From Aphanomyces cochlioides (Eukaryota; Oomycota; Saprolegniomycetes; Saprolegniales; Verrucalvaceae): a stretch of 64,000 bases of DNA. Below, one piece after another: positions 29,377 to 41,577 of the stretch. The stretch lies in contig JAHQRK010000008.1 in assembly GCA_019828595.1 (NCBI GenBank), positions 1,984,001 through 2,048,000 of the forward strand, in the 5' to 3' direction. The notes beneath the pieces are model-generated. The model ran no database searches. It was not told the DNA's origin and was given only the letters and a program-made list of their open reading frames with translations. The position numbers were made by a program, and so were the translations under genes. How positions within the stretch are numbered: the stretch's first letter is position 1; each line of letters begins with the position of its first letter.

Positions 29377-29449
29377 GCTCCTATGGCTCAGTTGGTAGAG
29401 CGTCAGTCTCATAATCTGAAGGTCGCCAGTTCGATCCTGGCTGGGAGCA
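29377..29449 (+). tRNA. tRNA-Met(CAT), elongator; unit 4, uninterrupted
   Basis: It has the consensus cloverleaf with native flanks. Confidence 0.97.
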
Positions 29450-29452
29450 GCC

Positions 29453-29468
29453 TTTTTCATCCCTTTTT
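29453..29468 (+). terminator. Pol III terminator of the unit 4 tRNA
   Basis: Two TTTTT runs. Confidence 0.82.
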
Positions 29469-29573
29469 CTTGCCGCACTTGAACCGACATTCTCACAAAA
29501 TCAAGCACACTACCATCGACACACAACAAGTATCACTCTGTCCCCTCGTCGTAAAAATAGCACCACCAGTCAA

Positions 29574-30249
29574 CTAACACACACATTCCATTTGCCACAC
29601 AAGGCCAGACGCATCGAAATGTTGTACCAACACACTACTCAATATACCTGCACCGACATATGCGCAAGTCTGTGAACGCGGCCAAAAACATCGCTCGTTC
29701 AGTCCTCCTGAGATCTCTTCTTTGCATGCACTCATGCCACTTTGTGTCGTGACAACAAGAACACTACTAAACACCGCGGTCCCAATCACTGATCACATGT
29801 ATTACCTCGTTAGACGCAGAGGCTTAATATTGAATCCCCACGTTGCTTGATAAACGAAAGGTTGACAATACGACAGGAAAAACTCACGAACGTCTCACTC
29901 TTAGCTCTCAAAAGCAGTTCAATAGTGCCAGTGATTTCGATAGTAGTGTCTACAGTCGAAATGAACCAGGGATCGTAGAGTCTCCATATTGCGAATACTT
30001 TTACACAAATGAATGCCGCTGTGGCTACAGTGGTAAAGTGTCAATGGGTTTGTTTTGAATGGAATGAGAAGTGTGTTTACGCAAGGACTCGATGTGTTTG
30101 TGCGCATCCTTCCAGCAAGCATACATCAAGAAAAGTGTAGCGTCGGTCACCGGGGTAAACGCCATGCATTTGTATATGTTTCTAAGGTTCAAGAATACAT
30201 GAGAAAGGATCCGTCGATGAGTTCCAGCATTTTTAGTCGTTGGTGGCAT
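29574..30249 (-). CDS. Candidate spliced spacer gene, unit 4
   Basis: Full-length form, structure as in unit 2: exons 30249-30081, 30024-29899 and 29788-29574. Confidence 0.35.
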
Positions 30250-30429
30250 GTATGAAGTCTTGTAGACGTCAGTATCTCTATTTTTGAGGTGGTTTCAAGT
30301 GGAAGAAATGTTTGAATTTTTGGTAAGGCGAAAGATGGAGTGCGAGTAGTTTGAGACGAGAGTGGGGTATGAATAGGAAGGTGTTTGAATGGTGGATTTA
30401 GAATTTGAAGTGTCCAATCAAGGCATGCC

Positions 30430-30502
30430 GCTCCTATGGCTCAGTTGGTAGAGCGTCAGTCTCATAATCTGAAGGTCGCCAGTTCGATCCTGGCTGGGAG
30501 CA
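30430..30502 (+). tRNA. tRNA-Met(CAT), elongator; unit 5, uninterrupted
   Basis: It has the consensus cloverleaf with native flanks. Confidence 0.97.
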
Positions 30503-30505
30503 GCC

Positions 30506-30521
30506 TTTTTCATCCCTTTTT
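30506..30521 (+). terminator. Pol III terminator of the unit 5 tRNA
   Basis: Two TTTTT runs. Confidence 0.82.
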
Positions 30522-30644
30522 CTTGCCGCACTTGAACCGACATTCTCACAAAATCAAGCACACTACCATCGACACACAACAAGTATCACTCTGTCCCCTC
30601 GTCGTCAAAATAGCACCACCAGTCAACTAACACACACATTCCAT

Positions 30645-31302
30645 TTACCACACAAGGCCAGACGCATCGAAATGTTGTACCAACACACTACTCAATATAC
30701 CTGCACCGACATATGCGCAAGTCTGTGAACGCGGCCAAAAACATCGCTCGTTCAGTCCTCCTGAGATCTCTTCTTTGCATGCACTCATGCCACTTTGTGT
30801 CGTGACAACAAGAACACTACTAAACACCGCGGTCCCAATCACTGATCACATGTATTACCTCGTTAGACGCAGAGGCTTAATATTGAATCCCCACGTTGCT
30901 TGATAAACGAAAGGTTGACAATACGACAGGAAAAACTCACGAACGTCTCACTCTTAGCTCTCAAAAGCAGTTCAATAGTGCCAGTGATTTCGATAGTAGT
31001 GTCTACAGTCGAAATGAACCAGGGATCGTAGAGTCTCCATATTGCGAATACTTTTACACAAATGAATGCCGCTGTGGCTACAGTGGTAAAGTGTCAATGG
31101 GTTTGTTTTGAATGGAATGAGAAGTGTGTTTACGCAAGGACTCGATGTGTTTGTGCGCATCCTTCCAGCAAGCATACATCAAGAAAAGTGTAGCGTCGGT
31201 CACCGGGGTAAACGCCATGCATTTGTATATGTTTCTAAGGTTCAAGAATACATGAGAAAGGATCCGTCGATGAGTTCCAGCATTTTTAGTCGTTGGTGGC
31301 AT
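30645..31302 (-). CDS. Candidate spliced spacer gene, unit 5 (short C-terminus)
   Basis: As in unit 3, the A variant gives a stop after ...SGLVW. Confidence 0.33.
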
Positions 31303-31482
31303 GTATGAAGTCTTGTAGACGTCAGTATCTCTATTTTTGAGGTGGTTTCAAGTGGAAGAAATGTTTGAATTTTTGGTAAGGCGAAAGATGGAGTGCGAGT
31401 AGTTTGAGACGAGAGTGGGGTATGAATAGGAAGGTGTTTGAATGGTGGATTTAGAATTTGAAGTGTCCAATCAAGGCATGCC

Positions 31483-31496
31483 GCTCCTATGGCTCA
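31483..31496 (+). repeat. 14-nt tRNA-Met stub left of B1 (start of unit 6)
   Basis: GCTCCTATGGCTCA with native upstream flank, followed directly by the family B 3' end (ctgcaatgg). This shows that family B uses the same nucleotide as family A. Confidence 0.93.
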
Positions 31497-33139
31497 CTGC
31501 AATGGGGAGGTATATTAATAGACTTTCAATATCTACTAATACTAATATTGCCTACTAACGGCTCATCCCACTTCCAAATGCTTCAGCAGATTTTCTACTT
31601 TGGGCTTTGGAGTACAGCGATTTTTGACTTGTTGAATAAATACTTGGGGCTTGTTAATTTGGGGCTGAAGGTTGGAGCGCGAGCAAAGTCGGGTACTTGG
31701 CTACCAGTGGGCGATAGACAGGTTGTCTATGCAAAGTATTGATTGCTGAAATTGCTTCCACTCGTTGAGGGCTGTCAACTTCTTGGAGGCGAAGCCATCT
31801 GCGGATCGATGCATGCCATCGGATGAAGCTGACTTCTTGCCAAATTTCTGGCGGAGGCGGCTCCTTCGATTCGAACTTGGCGGCGTTGTGCGTTGTCCAA
31901 ATATAGTGAAGGTTGGAAGCACACAGAAGAGCCCAGAGCACAAACAGTATGTCTTGAAGCTGGCTACCGCGTTCGTTGACTTGAAAGCGGTCGATGTTGG
32001 TGATGGCAGTCCAATCGAAATTGACACCGAAGCATCGCCAAGCGGTCGCGTGAAAACGCCAAAGGGGATACACGCGAGAGCAGGTGTGGAAGGCGTGGTG
32101 TTGGTTCTCCGGTGCGTCGCAATTGGTATAGACACAGCAAATTACGTCTGGCTGCTGAGGTTGCAAGTAGAACAAGCGCGAGTTGACAGGCAGCATGTTG
32201 AACAACAGTCGAAACCAAACGTCGCCATGGAGGGGAGGCGGCCAACGGCATGTTTTGCGGATGAGTCGCACGTAGGTCGCAATATCTTGTTGCTCGACGC
32301 GGGACGATGTCGCCACTGGGTGCGGTTTTCCATCCGAAGGGGCGTGATGCGCCAAACGTGATACGAGTCGCTTGGGCCAACGCTCGAAGGATAGCAATTG
32401 ATCTTTGAAAAGTGCCTTGAAAGGGTGACTTGTTGTATCGATATCGGTCAAAGCAGTTCCAGTTCGAACGCCAGACGTGCGGAGGACTTGGTCGAATATC
32501 TTGGTGAGGTGGCTATAAACTTGACCAGCACGTTCGGGTGCTGCAAATCCCATCGCGCCGTTCGCTTGTAACGTCACTTGTGCCGCACGGTTGTTGGATG
32601 ACAGTCGATCAATAAACGCAGCTCTTGTAGGCCATGTCCCTTGCCGTGTCAAGAAGTCTTTGAGGCAGTAGAAACCGTTTTGAGACGCATGTCTACACCA
32701 TCGACGACACAGAGCAGTCTTCACGACATTTGATGTAGCACCCGCAGGACCAACTTGCAGAGCGGGGTAGGATGTCAGCCACACGGGGAGGTTCAAAAGT
32801 TCTTCGAGGCTTGGTGGCGAAGCGGTTCGCTTGGCCATAGGTGTGGCGGCCCATTGATGCCAAATGTCGTGCCAAAGAGGATGCAGCTCCCACAAAAACA
32901 ACCACTTGGAGCTGTGGTTGGGGAAGTACGTGAGAAAGTCGAACGGGTGGGTGTCGCGATACAGCTTGTTCATGACACGGGAAAATTGTCTCTTGACAAG
33001 CAACTTCCATGGGGCAAATGTGTTGGGTGAATTGGGCTGCATCAAGAGTTGGAGCCGCAGCAGTCGCTGAGTCCGAAGCTTCGAAGCCACATGCGGAATA
33101 CCGAGGCCGAGTTTTTGATCGAACTGCCACTTGCGGCAA
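31497..33139 (-). mobile_element. 5'-truncated family B LINE, copy B1 (1643 bp)
   Basis: It holds the 157-nt family B 3' UTR and the ORF2 C-terminal third. It is truncated at ttgcggcaa directly against an intact tRNA-Met at 33140. It is a lone insertion, with no stacking on this tRNA. Confidence 0.94.
31654..33139 (-). pseudogene. Family B ORF2 C-terminal fragment (B1)
   Basis: About 495 codons, from the region after the RT thumb through the zinc-binding motif (CCVYTNC...HHAFHTC) to the ALQPSAPN end. It contains no endonuclease or RT catalytic residues. A glutamate replaces lysine in FESKEPPPPE relative to B2 and B3. Confidence 0.88.
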
Positions 33140-33212
33140 GCTCCTATGGCTCAGTTGGTAGAGCGTCAGTCTCATAATCTGAAGGTCGCCAGTTCGATCC
33201 TGGCTGGGAGCA
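33140..33212 (+). tRNA. tRNA-Met(CAT), elongator; unit 6, restored after B1
   Basis: It has the consensus cloverleaf. The 5' flank is LINE B1; the native flank stays with the stub at 31483. Confidence 0.97.
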
Positions 33213-33215
33213 GCC

Positions 33216-33231
33216 TTTTTCATCCCTTTTT
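33216..33231 (+). terminator. Pol III terminator of the unit 6 tRNA
   Basis: Two TTTTT runs. Confidence 0.82.
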
Positions 33232-33354
33232 CTTGCCGCACTTGAACCGACATTCTCACAAAATCAAGCACACTACCATCGACACACAACAAGTATCACT
33301 CTGTCCCCTCGTCGTCAAAATAGCACCACCAGTCAACTAACACACACATTCCAT

Positions 33355-34012
33355 TTACCACACAAGGCCAGACGCATCGAAATGTTGTACCAACACACTA
33401 CTCAATATACCTGCACCGACATATGCGCAAGTCTGTGAACGCGGCCAAAAACATCGCTCGTTCAGTCCTCCTGAGATCTCTTCTTTGCATGCACTCATGC
33501 CACTTTGTGTCGTGACAACAAGAACACTACTAAACACCGCGGTCCCAATCACTGATCACATGTATTACCTCGTTAGACGCAGAGGCTTAATATTGAATCC
33601 CCACGTTGCTTGATAAACGAAAGGTTGACAATACGACAGGAAAAACTCACGAACGTCTCACTCTTAGCTCTCAAAAGCAGTTCAATAGTGCCAGTGATTT
33701 CGATAGTAGTGTCTACAGTCGAAATGAACCAGGGATCGTAGAGTCTCCATATTGCGAATACTTTTACACAAATGAATGCCGCTGTGGCTACAGTGGTAAA
33801 GTGTCAATGGGTTTGTTTTGAATGGAATGAGAAGTGTGTTTACGCAAGGACTCGATGTGTTTGTGCGCATCCTTCCAGCAAGCATACATCAAGAAAAGTG
33901 TAGCGTCGGTCACCGGGGTAAACGCCATGCATTTGTATATGTTTCTAAGGTTCAAGAATACATGAGAAAGGATCCGTCGATGAGTTCCAGCATTTTTAGT
34001 CGTTGGTGGCAT
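33355..34012 (-). CDS. Candidate spliced spacer gene, unit 6 (short C-terminus)
   Basis: Structure as in unit 3. Confidence 0.33.
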
Positions 34013-34192
34013 GTATGAAGTCTTGTAGACGTCAGTATCTCTATTTTTGAGGTGGTTTCAAGTGGAAGAAATGTTTGAATTTTTGGTAAGGCGAAAGATG
34101 GAGTGCGAGTAGTTTGAGACGAGAGTGGGGTATGAATAGGAAGGTGTTTGAATGGTGGATTTAGAATTTGAAGTGTCCAATCAAGGCATGCC

Positions 34193-34265
34193 GCTCCTAT
34201 GGCTCAGTTGGTAGAGCGTCAGTCTCATAATCTGAAGGTCGCCAGTTCGATCCTGGCTGGGAGCA
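34193..34265 (+). tRNA. tRNA-Met(CAT), elongator; unit 7, uninterrupted
   Basis: It has the consensus cloverleaf with native flanks. Confidence 0.97.
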
Positions 34266-34268
34266 GCC

Positions 34269-34284
34269 TTTTTCATCCCTTTTT
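34269..34284 (+). terminator. Pol III terminator of the unit 7 tRNA
   Basis: Two TTTTT runs. Confidence 0.82.
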
Positions 34285-34389
34285 CTTGCCGCACTTGAAC
34301 CGACATTCTCACAAAATCAAGCACACTACCATCGACACACAACAAGTATCACTCTGTCCCCTCGTCGTCAAAATAGCACCACCAGTCAA

Positions 34390-35065
34390 CTAACACACAC
34401 ATTCCATTTGCCACACAAGGCCAGACGCATCGAAATGTTGTACCAACACACTACTCAATATACCTGCACCGACATATGCGCAAGTCTGTGAACGCGGCCA
34501 AAAACATCGCTCGTTCAGTCCTCCTGAGATCTCTTCTTTGCATGCACTCATGCCACTTTGTGTCGTGACAACAAGAACACTACTAAACACCGCGGTCCCA
34601 ATCACTGATCACATGTATTACCTCGTTAGACGCAGAGGCTTAATATTGAATCCCCACGTTGCTTGATAAACGAAAGGTTGACAATACGACAGGAAAAACT
34701 CACGAACGTCTCACTCTTAGCTCTCAAAAGCAGTTCAATAGTGCCAGTGATTTCGATAGTAGTGTCTACAGTCGAAATGAACCAGGGATCGTAGAGTCTC
34801 CATATTGCGAATACTTTTACACAAATGAATGCCGCTGTGGCTACAGTGGTAAAGTGTCAATGGGTTTGTTTTGAATGGAATGAGAAGTGTGTTTACGCAA
34901 GGACTCGATGTGTTTGTGCGCATCCTTCCAGCAAGCATACATCAAGAAAAGTGTAGCGTCGGTCACCGGGGTAAACGCCATGCATTTGTATATGTTTCTA
35001 AGGTTCAAGAATACATGAGAAAGGATCCGTCGATGAGTTCCAGCATTTTTAGTCGTTGGTGGCAT
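34390..35065 (-). CDS. Candidate spliced spacer gene, unit 7
   Basis: Full-length form, structure as in unit 2: exons 35065-34897, 34840-34715 and 34604-34390. Confidence 0.35.
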
Positions 35066-35245
35066 GTATGAAGTCTTGTAGACGTCAGTATCTCTATTTT
35101 TGAGGTGGTTTCAAGTGGAAGAAATGTTTGAATTTTTGGTAAGGCGAAAGATGGAGTGCGAGTAGTTTGAGACGAGAGTGGGGTATGAATAGGAAGGTGT
35201 TTGAATGGTGGATTTAGAATTTGAAGTGTCCAATCAAGGCATGCC

Positions 35246-35259
35246 GCTCCTATGGCTCA
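35246..35259 (+). repeat. 14-nt tRNA-Met stub left of A6 (start of unit 8)
   Basis: GCTCCTATGGCTCA with native upstream flank. It opens the five-element stack A6-A10. Confidence 0.93.
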
Positions 35260-35943
35260 ATGTCAATGGGGAGTCTATTTGTAGTTAATGTAAACTACAA
35301 ACTAATATTGCCCGAAGGCTCATCCCATTTCCAACTGCTAGGCTGAATTGGAAATCAATTTGGCTTTTCGTTTTCTTGATTCGCTTCGACGTTGGGACTT
35401 CGATTTCTTCGGTGTTTGTAAGCTAACACGGCGAATATGTCGGATAAAACTGACTCTTGGCATCTGACCCAGGGGGTATACATTTTCATTGTCTTGGATC
35501 ATACATAGACTTCGGTCTATGCAGCGCTTGTATCGCTTGGCGAGGACCCAGCAATGGGATGTTGAATCAGTGACAGAAACAACCAAGAATTCTCCGTCAG
35601 GCTCATCCAATATCGCTCTACAGATATCACGAATTGGATCACCCACCGATTGCTTGAGCAGTTGACGGGAGAATATGGCGTCGTTGTAGTGGAATCCATG
35701 TGTGTATGCCAGCTTGAGAAAATCATGCATCTTGGAAGGGGGAATGCCCGCGTCTTGAGGAACTCCATGGGCCTCTTTGAAACCCGAAATGACTTCTTCG
35801 CTGAGCTCAAAATTGGAGACATTCAAATTGGTAGCAACGATTCGGATTGCAGCCGCAAGACAAGATTTGTCACTGTTGTTGCCAATTTCTAGCCACAGAG
35901 GATCCATCGCTCGAAATTCAGCAAGCGTTGGGGCGAGACCAGC
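35260..35943 (-). mobile_element. 5'-truncated family A LINE, copy A6 (684 bp)
   Basis: It has only the 3' UTR and the last 201 codons of ORF3. It ends at gagaccag plus one extra base. Its truncation point lies within about 27 nt of those of A9 and A10. Confidence 0.93.
35338..35942 (-). pseudogene. ORF3 C-terminal fragment (A6)
   Basis: It starts at residue 204 (TGLAPTL...). It keeps the whole putative Cys-His-Asp domain but lacks the chromodomain-like part and the start. Confidence 0.82.
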
Positions 35944-35957
35944 GCTCCTATGGCTCA
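35944..35957 (+). repeat. 14-nt tRNA-Met stub between A6 and A7
   Basis: GCTCCTATGGCTCA. Confidence 0.92.
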
Positions 35958-36035
35958 ATGTCAATGGGGAGTCTATTTGTAGTTAATGTAAACTACAAAC
36001 TAATATTGCCCGAAGGCTCATCCCATTTCCAACTG

Positions 36036-37250
36036 CTAGGCTGAATTGGAAATCAATTTGGCTTTTCGTTTTCTTGATTCGCTTCGACGTTGGGACTTCG
36101 ATTTCTTCGGTGTTTGTAAGCTAACACGGCGAATATGTCGGATAAAACTGACTCTTGGCATCTGACCCAGGGGGTATACATTTTCATTGTCTTGGATCAT
36201 ACATAGACTTCGGTCTATGCAGCGCTTGTATCGCTTGGCGAGGACCCAGCAATGGGATGTTGAATCAGTGACAGAAACAACCAAGAATTCTCCGTCAGGC
36301 TCATCCAATATCGCTCTACAGATATCACGAATTGGATCACCCACCGATTGCTTGAGCAGTTGACGGGAGAATATGGCGTCGTTGTAGTGGAATCCATGTG
36401 TGTATGCCAGCTTGAGAAAATCATGCATCTTGGAAGGGGGAATGCCCGCGTCTTGAGGAACTCCATGGGCCTCTTTGAAACCCGAAATGACTTCTTCGCT
36501 GAGCTCAAAATTGGAGACATTCAAATTGGTAGCAACGATTCGGATTGCAGCCGCAAGACAAGATTTGTCACTGTTGTTGCCAATTTCTAGCCACAGAGGA
36601 TCCATCGCTCGAAATTCAGCAAGCGTTGGGGCGAGACCAGTGTTCGTGAGGAAGTGGGCTCCAGCTTGTCGCCATCGTTGGTACATCGCCACGGCTTCTT
36701 GACACCCGCTGAGGTCTTTTTCGTCGAACCAGTCTTTGTCGAGTCCATCCGGGCGTTGAAACTTCCAGTTGACTTGGTATTGAATAGTTGAAATTCGATT
36801 TCGCATTGATGCCACTTCGCGGTGGTCATCGATAAACAACACTTCATCGATGTCATCATCGTCGGTTGGAATTCGCAGAGTGCGTGGGCGGTTGGTTGGG
36901 GCATCAGCCGTTGTCGCATTCGTTTGTGGCCTGGCTGGAACAGAAACATCGTCCAATAGATCCATGAGGGATGGTAGCGGAGATCCATTGTCATTGCCCA
37001 AGGGGTCAAATTCGCGGGTGCTCGAGTTCAAAATGGACATATCAGGAGTAAATTGGTGTTCTTCAGTTGTAACTGGACTTGAAGGACGAGTGTCGGATGA
37101 TTGCGTCATAGGTACAGAAATCTCAACTCCATCCACTCCCTCAAGAGTAATCCCTGGAGACATCGAGCTCCCCACACCTCGTGTAGTTATGGGTCTCGAC
37201 GTCTGCGCGGGGAGTACGCTATCGGCAGTGAAAATCGTTGAAGCTTCCAT
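36036..37250 (-). CDS. ORF3 (A7), 404 aa
   Basis: It is complete from the ATG at 37250, with the same domain layout as A2. Upstream of the ATG one codon differs in the open leader (ENMFS instead of ENKFS), which has no effect on the ATG-initiated protein. Confidence 0.68.
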   Translation of the reverse strand: MEASTIFTADSVLPAQTSRPITTRGVGSSMSPGITLEGVDGVEISVPMTQSSDTRPSSPVTTEEHQFTPDMSILNSSTREFDPLGNDNGSPLPSLMDLLDDVSVPARPQTNATTADAPTNRPRTLRIPTDDDDIDEVLFIDDHREVASMRNRISTIQYQVNWKFQRPDGLDKDWFDEKDLSGCQEAVAMYQRWRQAGAHFLTNTGLAPTLAEFRAMDPLWLEIGNNSDKSCLAAAIRIVATNLNVSNFELSEEVISGFKEAHGVPQDAGIPPSKMHDFLKLAYTHGFHYNDAIFSRQLLKQSVGDPIRDICRAILDEPDGEFLVVSVTDSTSHCWVLAKRYKRCIDRSLCMIQDNENVYPLGQMPRVSFIRHIRRVSLQTPKKSKSQRRSESRKRKAKLISNSA

Positions 37251-37463
37251 TGTTGTTGTCTTGGGTAAAATCAAAAGTGAGTCTTGGAGAATTGTTTTGA
37301 GATTCTCACTGAACATATTCTCAGTTGCGACACTTGAGTCAGGCACGATTTGATTGGGCAGTGAAATGTTTTGCGCGGATCGTGAGTGATGGTCGCCAGG
37401 ATTCCCAATCAAAAATTCAGCTGGGATACCAAGTCAAGAATACAGCTGGGGCTTGTAATCAAA

Positions 37464-40400
37464 TTACTGGTGTTCAACTCGAAAAGACATGGGATATTTT
37501 TCGAATAGCTCGTTGTATCCAGCTTGAGAGAAAAGGACTGAGACCGCTTCGATGATGTTTCGATAGTCGAAGTCGTCAGGCGAGAGCAAACGAATTGTTC
37601 GCCTGATGGAAGCTGTCCAACTGACAAATATAATCTCGTTCCATAGTAAAACGGTAGAGGCTTTTTGCCATCGAACTTGGTTGCATTTCTTTGAGTCCAT
37701 AAGGAGTACGTGATGGAAGCACAAAGGAGGGACCATAATTTGAATAATGCGTCATGCAGGTGTTTTCCTCGCGTATTGGTCTTGAAGCGACTGATATTCG
37801 TGGTGGTTGCCCAATCAAACTTAACACCATAAGCACTCCATGCTCGCTCTTGGAACATCCAAACTTGATGTACATGATGACATGTATGGAAGGCATGATG
37901 AAAAGTCTCAACATCCGAGCAATCTTCGTAGACACAACAAATAGCGTCAGGGTTTTGGATCTGCATATAGGAAAACCTCGAGTTGACGGGTAACATCTTC
38001 ATGTGCAATCGAAACCATACATCGCCTTGAACAGGTGGAGGTAGATTACACACAGTACGAATGAGACGGATATACTTTGCTATGTCTTTGTCAGTTCTTG
38101 TCGTAGTCTTCATAGGATGTATAGCTTCAGTCTGGGGGGCGTGGTAAGCTAAATGCACCACGTTTTTCTTGGGCCACGACTCGAAAGGTAAATCAGCATC
38201 CTTGATTCTGGCTGTAAACGGATGTTGACAAGTCGGGACATTAGGCAGTGGCGACCCTTGCCGAATGTCAAACGATCGAACAACTTTGTCGAAGATTCGT
38301 GTGAGTTGATTGTAAATGTCGGTTGTGCGGGGCAATGTGGCAAAGTCCATGACTCCGTCCTGGTTTAGACAAACTTGGGCAGCTGGATTGTTCGACGACA
38401 TTCGGTTCACGAACATGGTCTCTGTTGGCCAAGCGCCATGTGGGGTCAGGAAATCCTTCAGGCATCTGAGACCATTTTTGGCCCCGTGGCGGCACCAGAG
38501 ACGCATGTCTTCATCTTTCACGACATTTGCTAACATCTTAGCAGAGCCGAAGTGCATTGCGTCGTAGGCTGTGAGCCATACCGGGAGGTTCAGTACCGTG
38601 TCGAGATTTGGAGGCACGCCGATTCGCTTACTCATGTCTGTGGCTGACCAATGTTTCCAAGTATCAAGCCACAGTGGATGGAGCTCGCGAAGCAAAAGCC
38701 ACTTGGAGCTTGCATTTGGGTAGTATGAAAGAAAATCGAATGGGTGACTGTCTCGGAATAACTGATGTATTGTGCGGCTAAATTGTCGCTGTACAAGTTT
38801 CTTCCACACCAGGATTTCACCAGGAGAATCGGCAGACATAAAGAGCTGTAAACGAAGAAGGCGTTGTGTTCGCAGCCTCGATGCAATGTGGGGGATTCCC
38901 AAGCCTAAAGGCTTGTCGTACTGCCACCTTCTATGGATTGAGGGACGGTAACTCTCATCGAGCTGGGTCTTGCGGCAAAGTATGAACTTGTTTAACATTT
39001 GTTGCCACGTAACGACCATAGCAGGAGGCACAGGTACAACGGCTGTTACATGCCACAACATAGATAGCAACATCGTGGAGGCAATAAGCTTTCGGCCCTG
39101 CAATGTCCTTGCTCGTTTACCCCATAGTTGAAAGGACGAGATGAATTTGTCGTTGAGTTTTTGAAGTTGGGAGTCAGCCGAAAGTCGATGGCCAAAGAGA
39201 ATACCAAGATATTTCGTACACTGACCAGTTGGTACGATATTGAGCAAACCATCTGCTTCGATGTCTTCTTGATCGAGATGGTCGTTGAGAACCAAGGTCA
39301 TGCACTTGGAACGATTCAGACGGGCCCCTGAAGCCGTGCAAAACTCTTCCACAATTGCCATTTGCTCCACAGCAGATTGCAGCGAGTTTGATAACAACGT
39401 CGAGTCGTCGGCAAAGAATATACTCGTAATAACTGAGTCGTGGGGAGAGCGATTCCAAGATGTGGGGACGCTCGGAGCATCTCACCAAGAGGTTCTAGGT
39501 ATAGGACGAACAGTAGGCATGATAAAGGACAGCCTTGTTTGACGCCTCGGGTAGGTCGGATCTTAGGGCCAAGCTCGCCATTGAAGATGATCTGGACCAA
39601 AGGTGAGTCGTACAAAAGAGCTACCCACGCAATGAAACCATCACCAGTGTTGACTTCTCTCAGCACATCAAGCATGAATTCTCGATCCACCATGTCGTAC
39701 GCTTTCGAAAAGTCAAGGAATGTTGCATAGTAGTCGTGATCTTCGTTGGTGCAAAACGTTTGCAAAGTTTGCACAAGCAGGACGTGGTCATGCAGCCGTC
39801 GTCCTGGGACAAAGCCAGCTTGACTTGGGTGAATGAGATGAGGAGCTACTGTAGCCAGGCGATAAGCGAGGGCACGGGATAGTATCTTCACCTCCACTGA
39901 CATGAGTGCAATAGGTCGGTAGTTTCCAGGATCGCCTCGATCACCAGCTTTGAAGAGCAGAGCCACAGCACTACGCCTTTGTTGAAGGAGTAGTTTACCG
40001 TGGTGGTGAAGTTGGTAGTTGAAGACCCTGACCAGGATTTCGGAGAAAGCCTCGGGTGCTACTTGGAAGAAGGCCGCTGGCCATCCATCAGGACCAGGAG
40101 ACTTGTTTGGACTCATTGTCTTGAGAGCACTACACAGCTCGGCTGCTGTGATAGGTCTGTCTAGCTCCTCGCGTTGCTCATCATTGAGTTTGCGGGAGAT
40201 AAACCGTATGACAGCCCTCCGCCTCGCCCGGTTTAGCCGAGGTTGTTCGCCACGAGTGGTAGTCATTATTGCCTTCCAATGGGCAGTGAATCTCTCTTTG
40301 ATAGTGGTAGGATCAGACACGGGAATGCCATCGACGTTGACCGTCGTGATAGGAACCTTGAGTCCTTGTGGCCTTCGAAAGAAGTGGCTCGTACCACGTT

Positions 40401-41577
40401 CGTTGACATTTGCATGAAAATCGAATTGCTGATCCATGCGGTATTGGCGATATTCGATTCTTGCGTTTTCCAGCGCCAACCGAGTAGCATCAACGGCAGC
40501 CTCGTCGAGCAAGCCAGCTTCGTATGATCGTTGTGCAGATATATGTCTCAGTTTTAGGCTTTTGAGCTCGTGTTGCATGGATTGGAGGTGGTGGCGATGA
40601 CATTGTTGTAAACGTCGTTTGATTCGCTTAAGCCACCCATACCAGACGGCTCCCATGTTTGTCGATTCGTCCGCACGCATCTCAGAGAGGAGGTGTGATG
40701 CCTCTTCTCGTATGGCTTTGATGACGAGCGGGTCTTTGAGTAGCTCTCTCGGCAGCCTCCAGTAGCCACGGGTCGTGGGTGTATGACTTGTAGAGAGAAC
40801 GACAGTGTGCTCCAAGTGATCTCCGGCAAAGCTGTTAGTGGCATATTTTGAGCTTTGGTAGGATTGGGCAACTAAATCTTGGTCAATGAACCAGTAGTCC
40901 AGACGATTGCTTCGTCCTGGACCGCTTGCCAGTCTTTCGTGAGGGTGGTGTAGGCGCCACGCGTCGATGACTCCTAGTTGTGACAGCCAGGCAAGACATT
41001 CGACTTTTCCAAAGGTGTGATCTTGCCGTGGTTTGGAAGCATCGAGGTGTTCGTTGACAGGAAGGTTAAAATCTCCCCCAACCAGGTGTACACTGTTAGC
41101 TTCAAAAGCGCGAGGGAGACTGTCAAAGAAACTAGCCCGATGTTGAGGGGTAACTGGCGCGTAAATGTTGTGGATGTAGACTGGGGTTTCATCCCAGTAC
41201 GTTTTGATCACAATATAACGGCCAGGGATATCGTGTTGTGATAAGTGCACCAGGCTTGAGAATCCAGGCATCGATTCGTGAAAGTATGATGCAACGCCAC
41301 ATCGACGGTTGTTCAAATTGTCCGTGCGGGTTGTTCGTAAGTCGTTGGTAAAAAGTTTGTACTTGCTAACACCCACTTCGTTGTCGAGGTGAGTGTGGAA
41401 AGTGTCAAGATGTTTTGCGTTGTTGAGTTTCGTTTCTTGAAAGAGAACAGCTTGTGTCGGTTTCCGAAGACGCCGTGCAACAAGATGTCCGTTTTCTTTC
41501 AGCCCATTGAGGTTGCTCGTCGTCACTTCAAGTATGGGGAGCTTGACAAAATGACCAGCCGCGACCACTTTAGCCAC
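37464..41577 (-). pseudogene. ORF2 of A7 with two frameshifts
   Basis: It matches family A ORF2 end to end. The first deletion is in a G run at 39442-39445 (four G instead of five), near residue 713, just before the FADD motif. The second loses a T near 37651, in the last part after the zinc motif. The result is a 753-aa N-terminal piece with endonuclease and most of the RT, a middle piece with FADD and the zinc motif, and a short tail. Confidence 0.92.

Larger units (their letters stand above)
29450..30429 (+). repeat. 980-bp spacer of tRNA-Met tandem unit 4
   Basis: G variant, with a private C-to-A change (cgtcgtaaaaatag) near 29553. Confidence 0.95.
30503..31482 (+). repeat. 980-bp spacer of tRNA-Met tandem unit 5
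   Basis: A variant; it ends at the stub of the B1 insertion. Confidence 0.95.
33213..34192 (+). repeat. 980-bp spacer of tRNA-Met tandem unit 6
   Basis: A variant. Confidence 0.95.
34266..35245 (+). repeat. 980-bp spacer of tRNA-Met tandem unit 7
   Basis: G variant. Confidence 0.95.

Noticed and set aside
31765..32361. 198-aa plus-strand ORF opposite family B ORF2, repeated at 49173 and 56514
   Set aside because: It lies wholly antisense to the ORF2 C-terminal domain, has no recognisable motif, and recurs only because the element recurs.
33131..33340. Open frames through the tRNA genes starting MAQLVERQSHNLKVASS on the plus strand, and their minus-strand counterparts containing APSQDRTGDLQ
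   Set aside because: These are conceptual translations of the tRNA-Met sequence and its flank, a familiar artefact; the cloverleaf fully explains the conservation.
27271..35245. CRISPR array, because of regularly spaced identical repeats
   Set aside because: The period is 1053 bp, the spacers are themselves identical, and the repeat is a tRNA gene in eukaryotic DNA.
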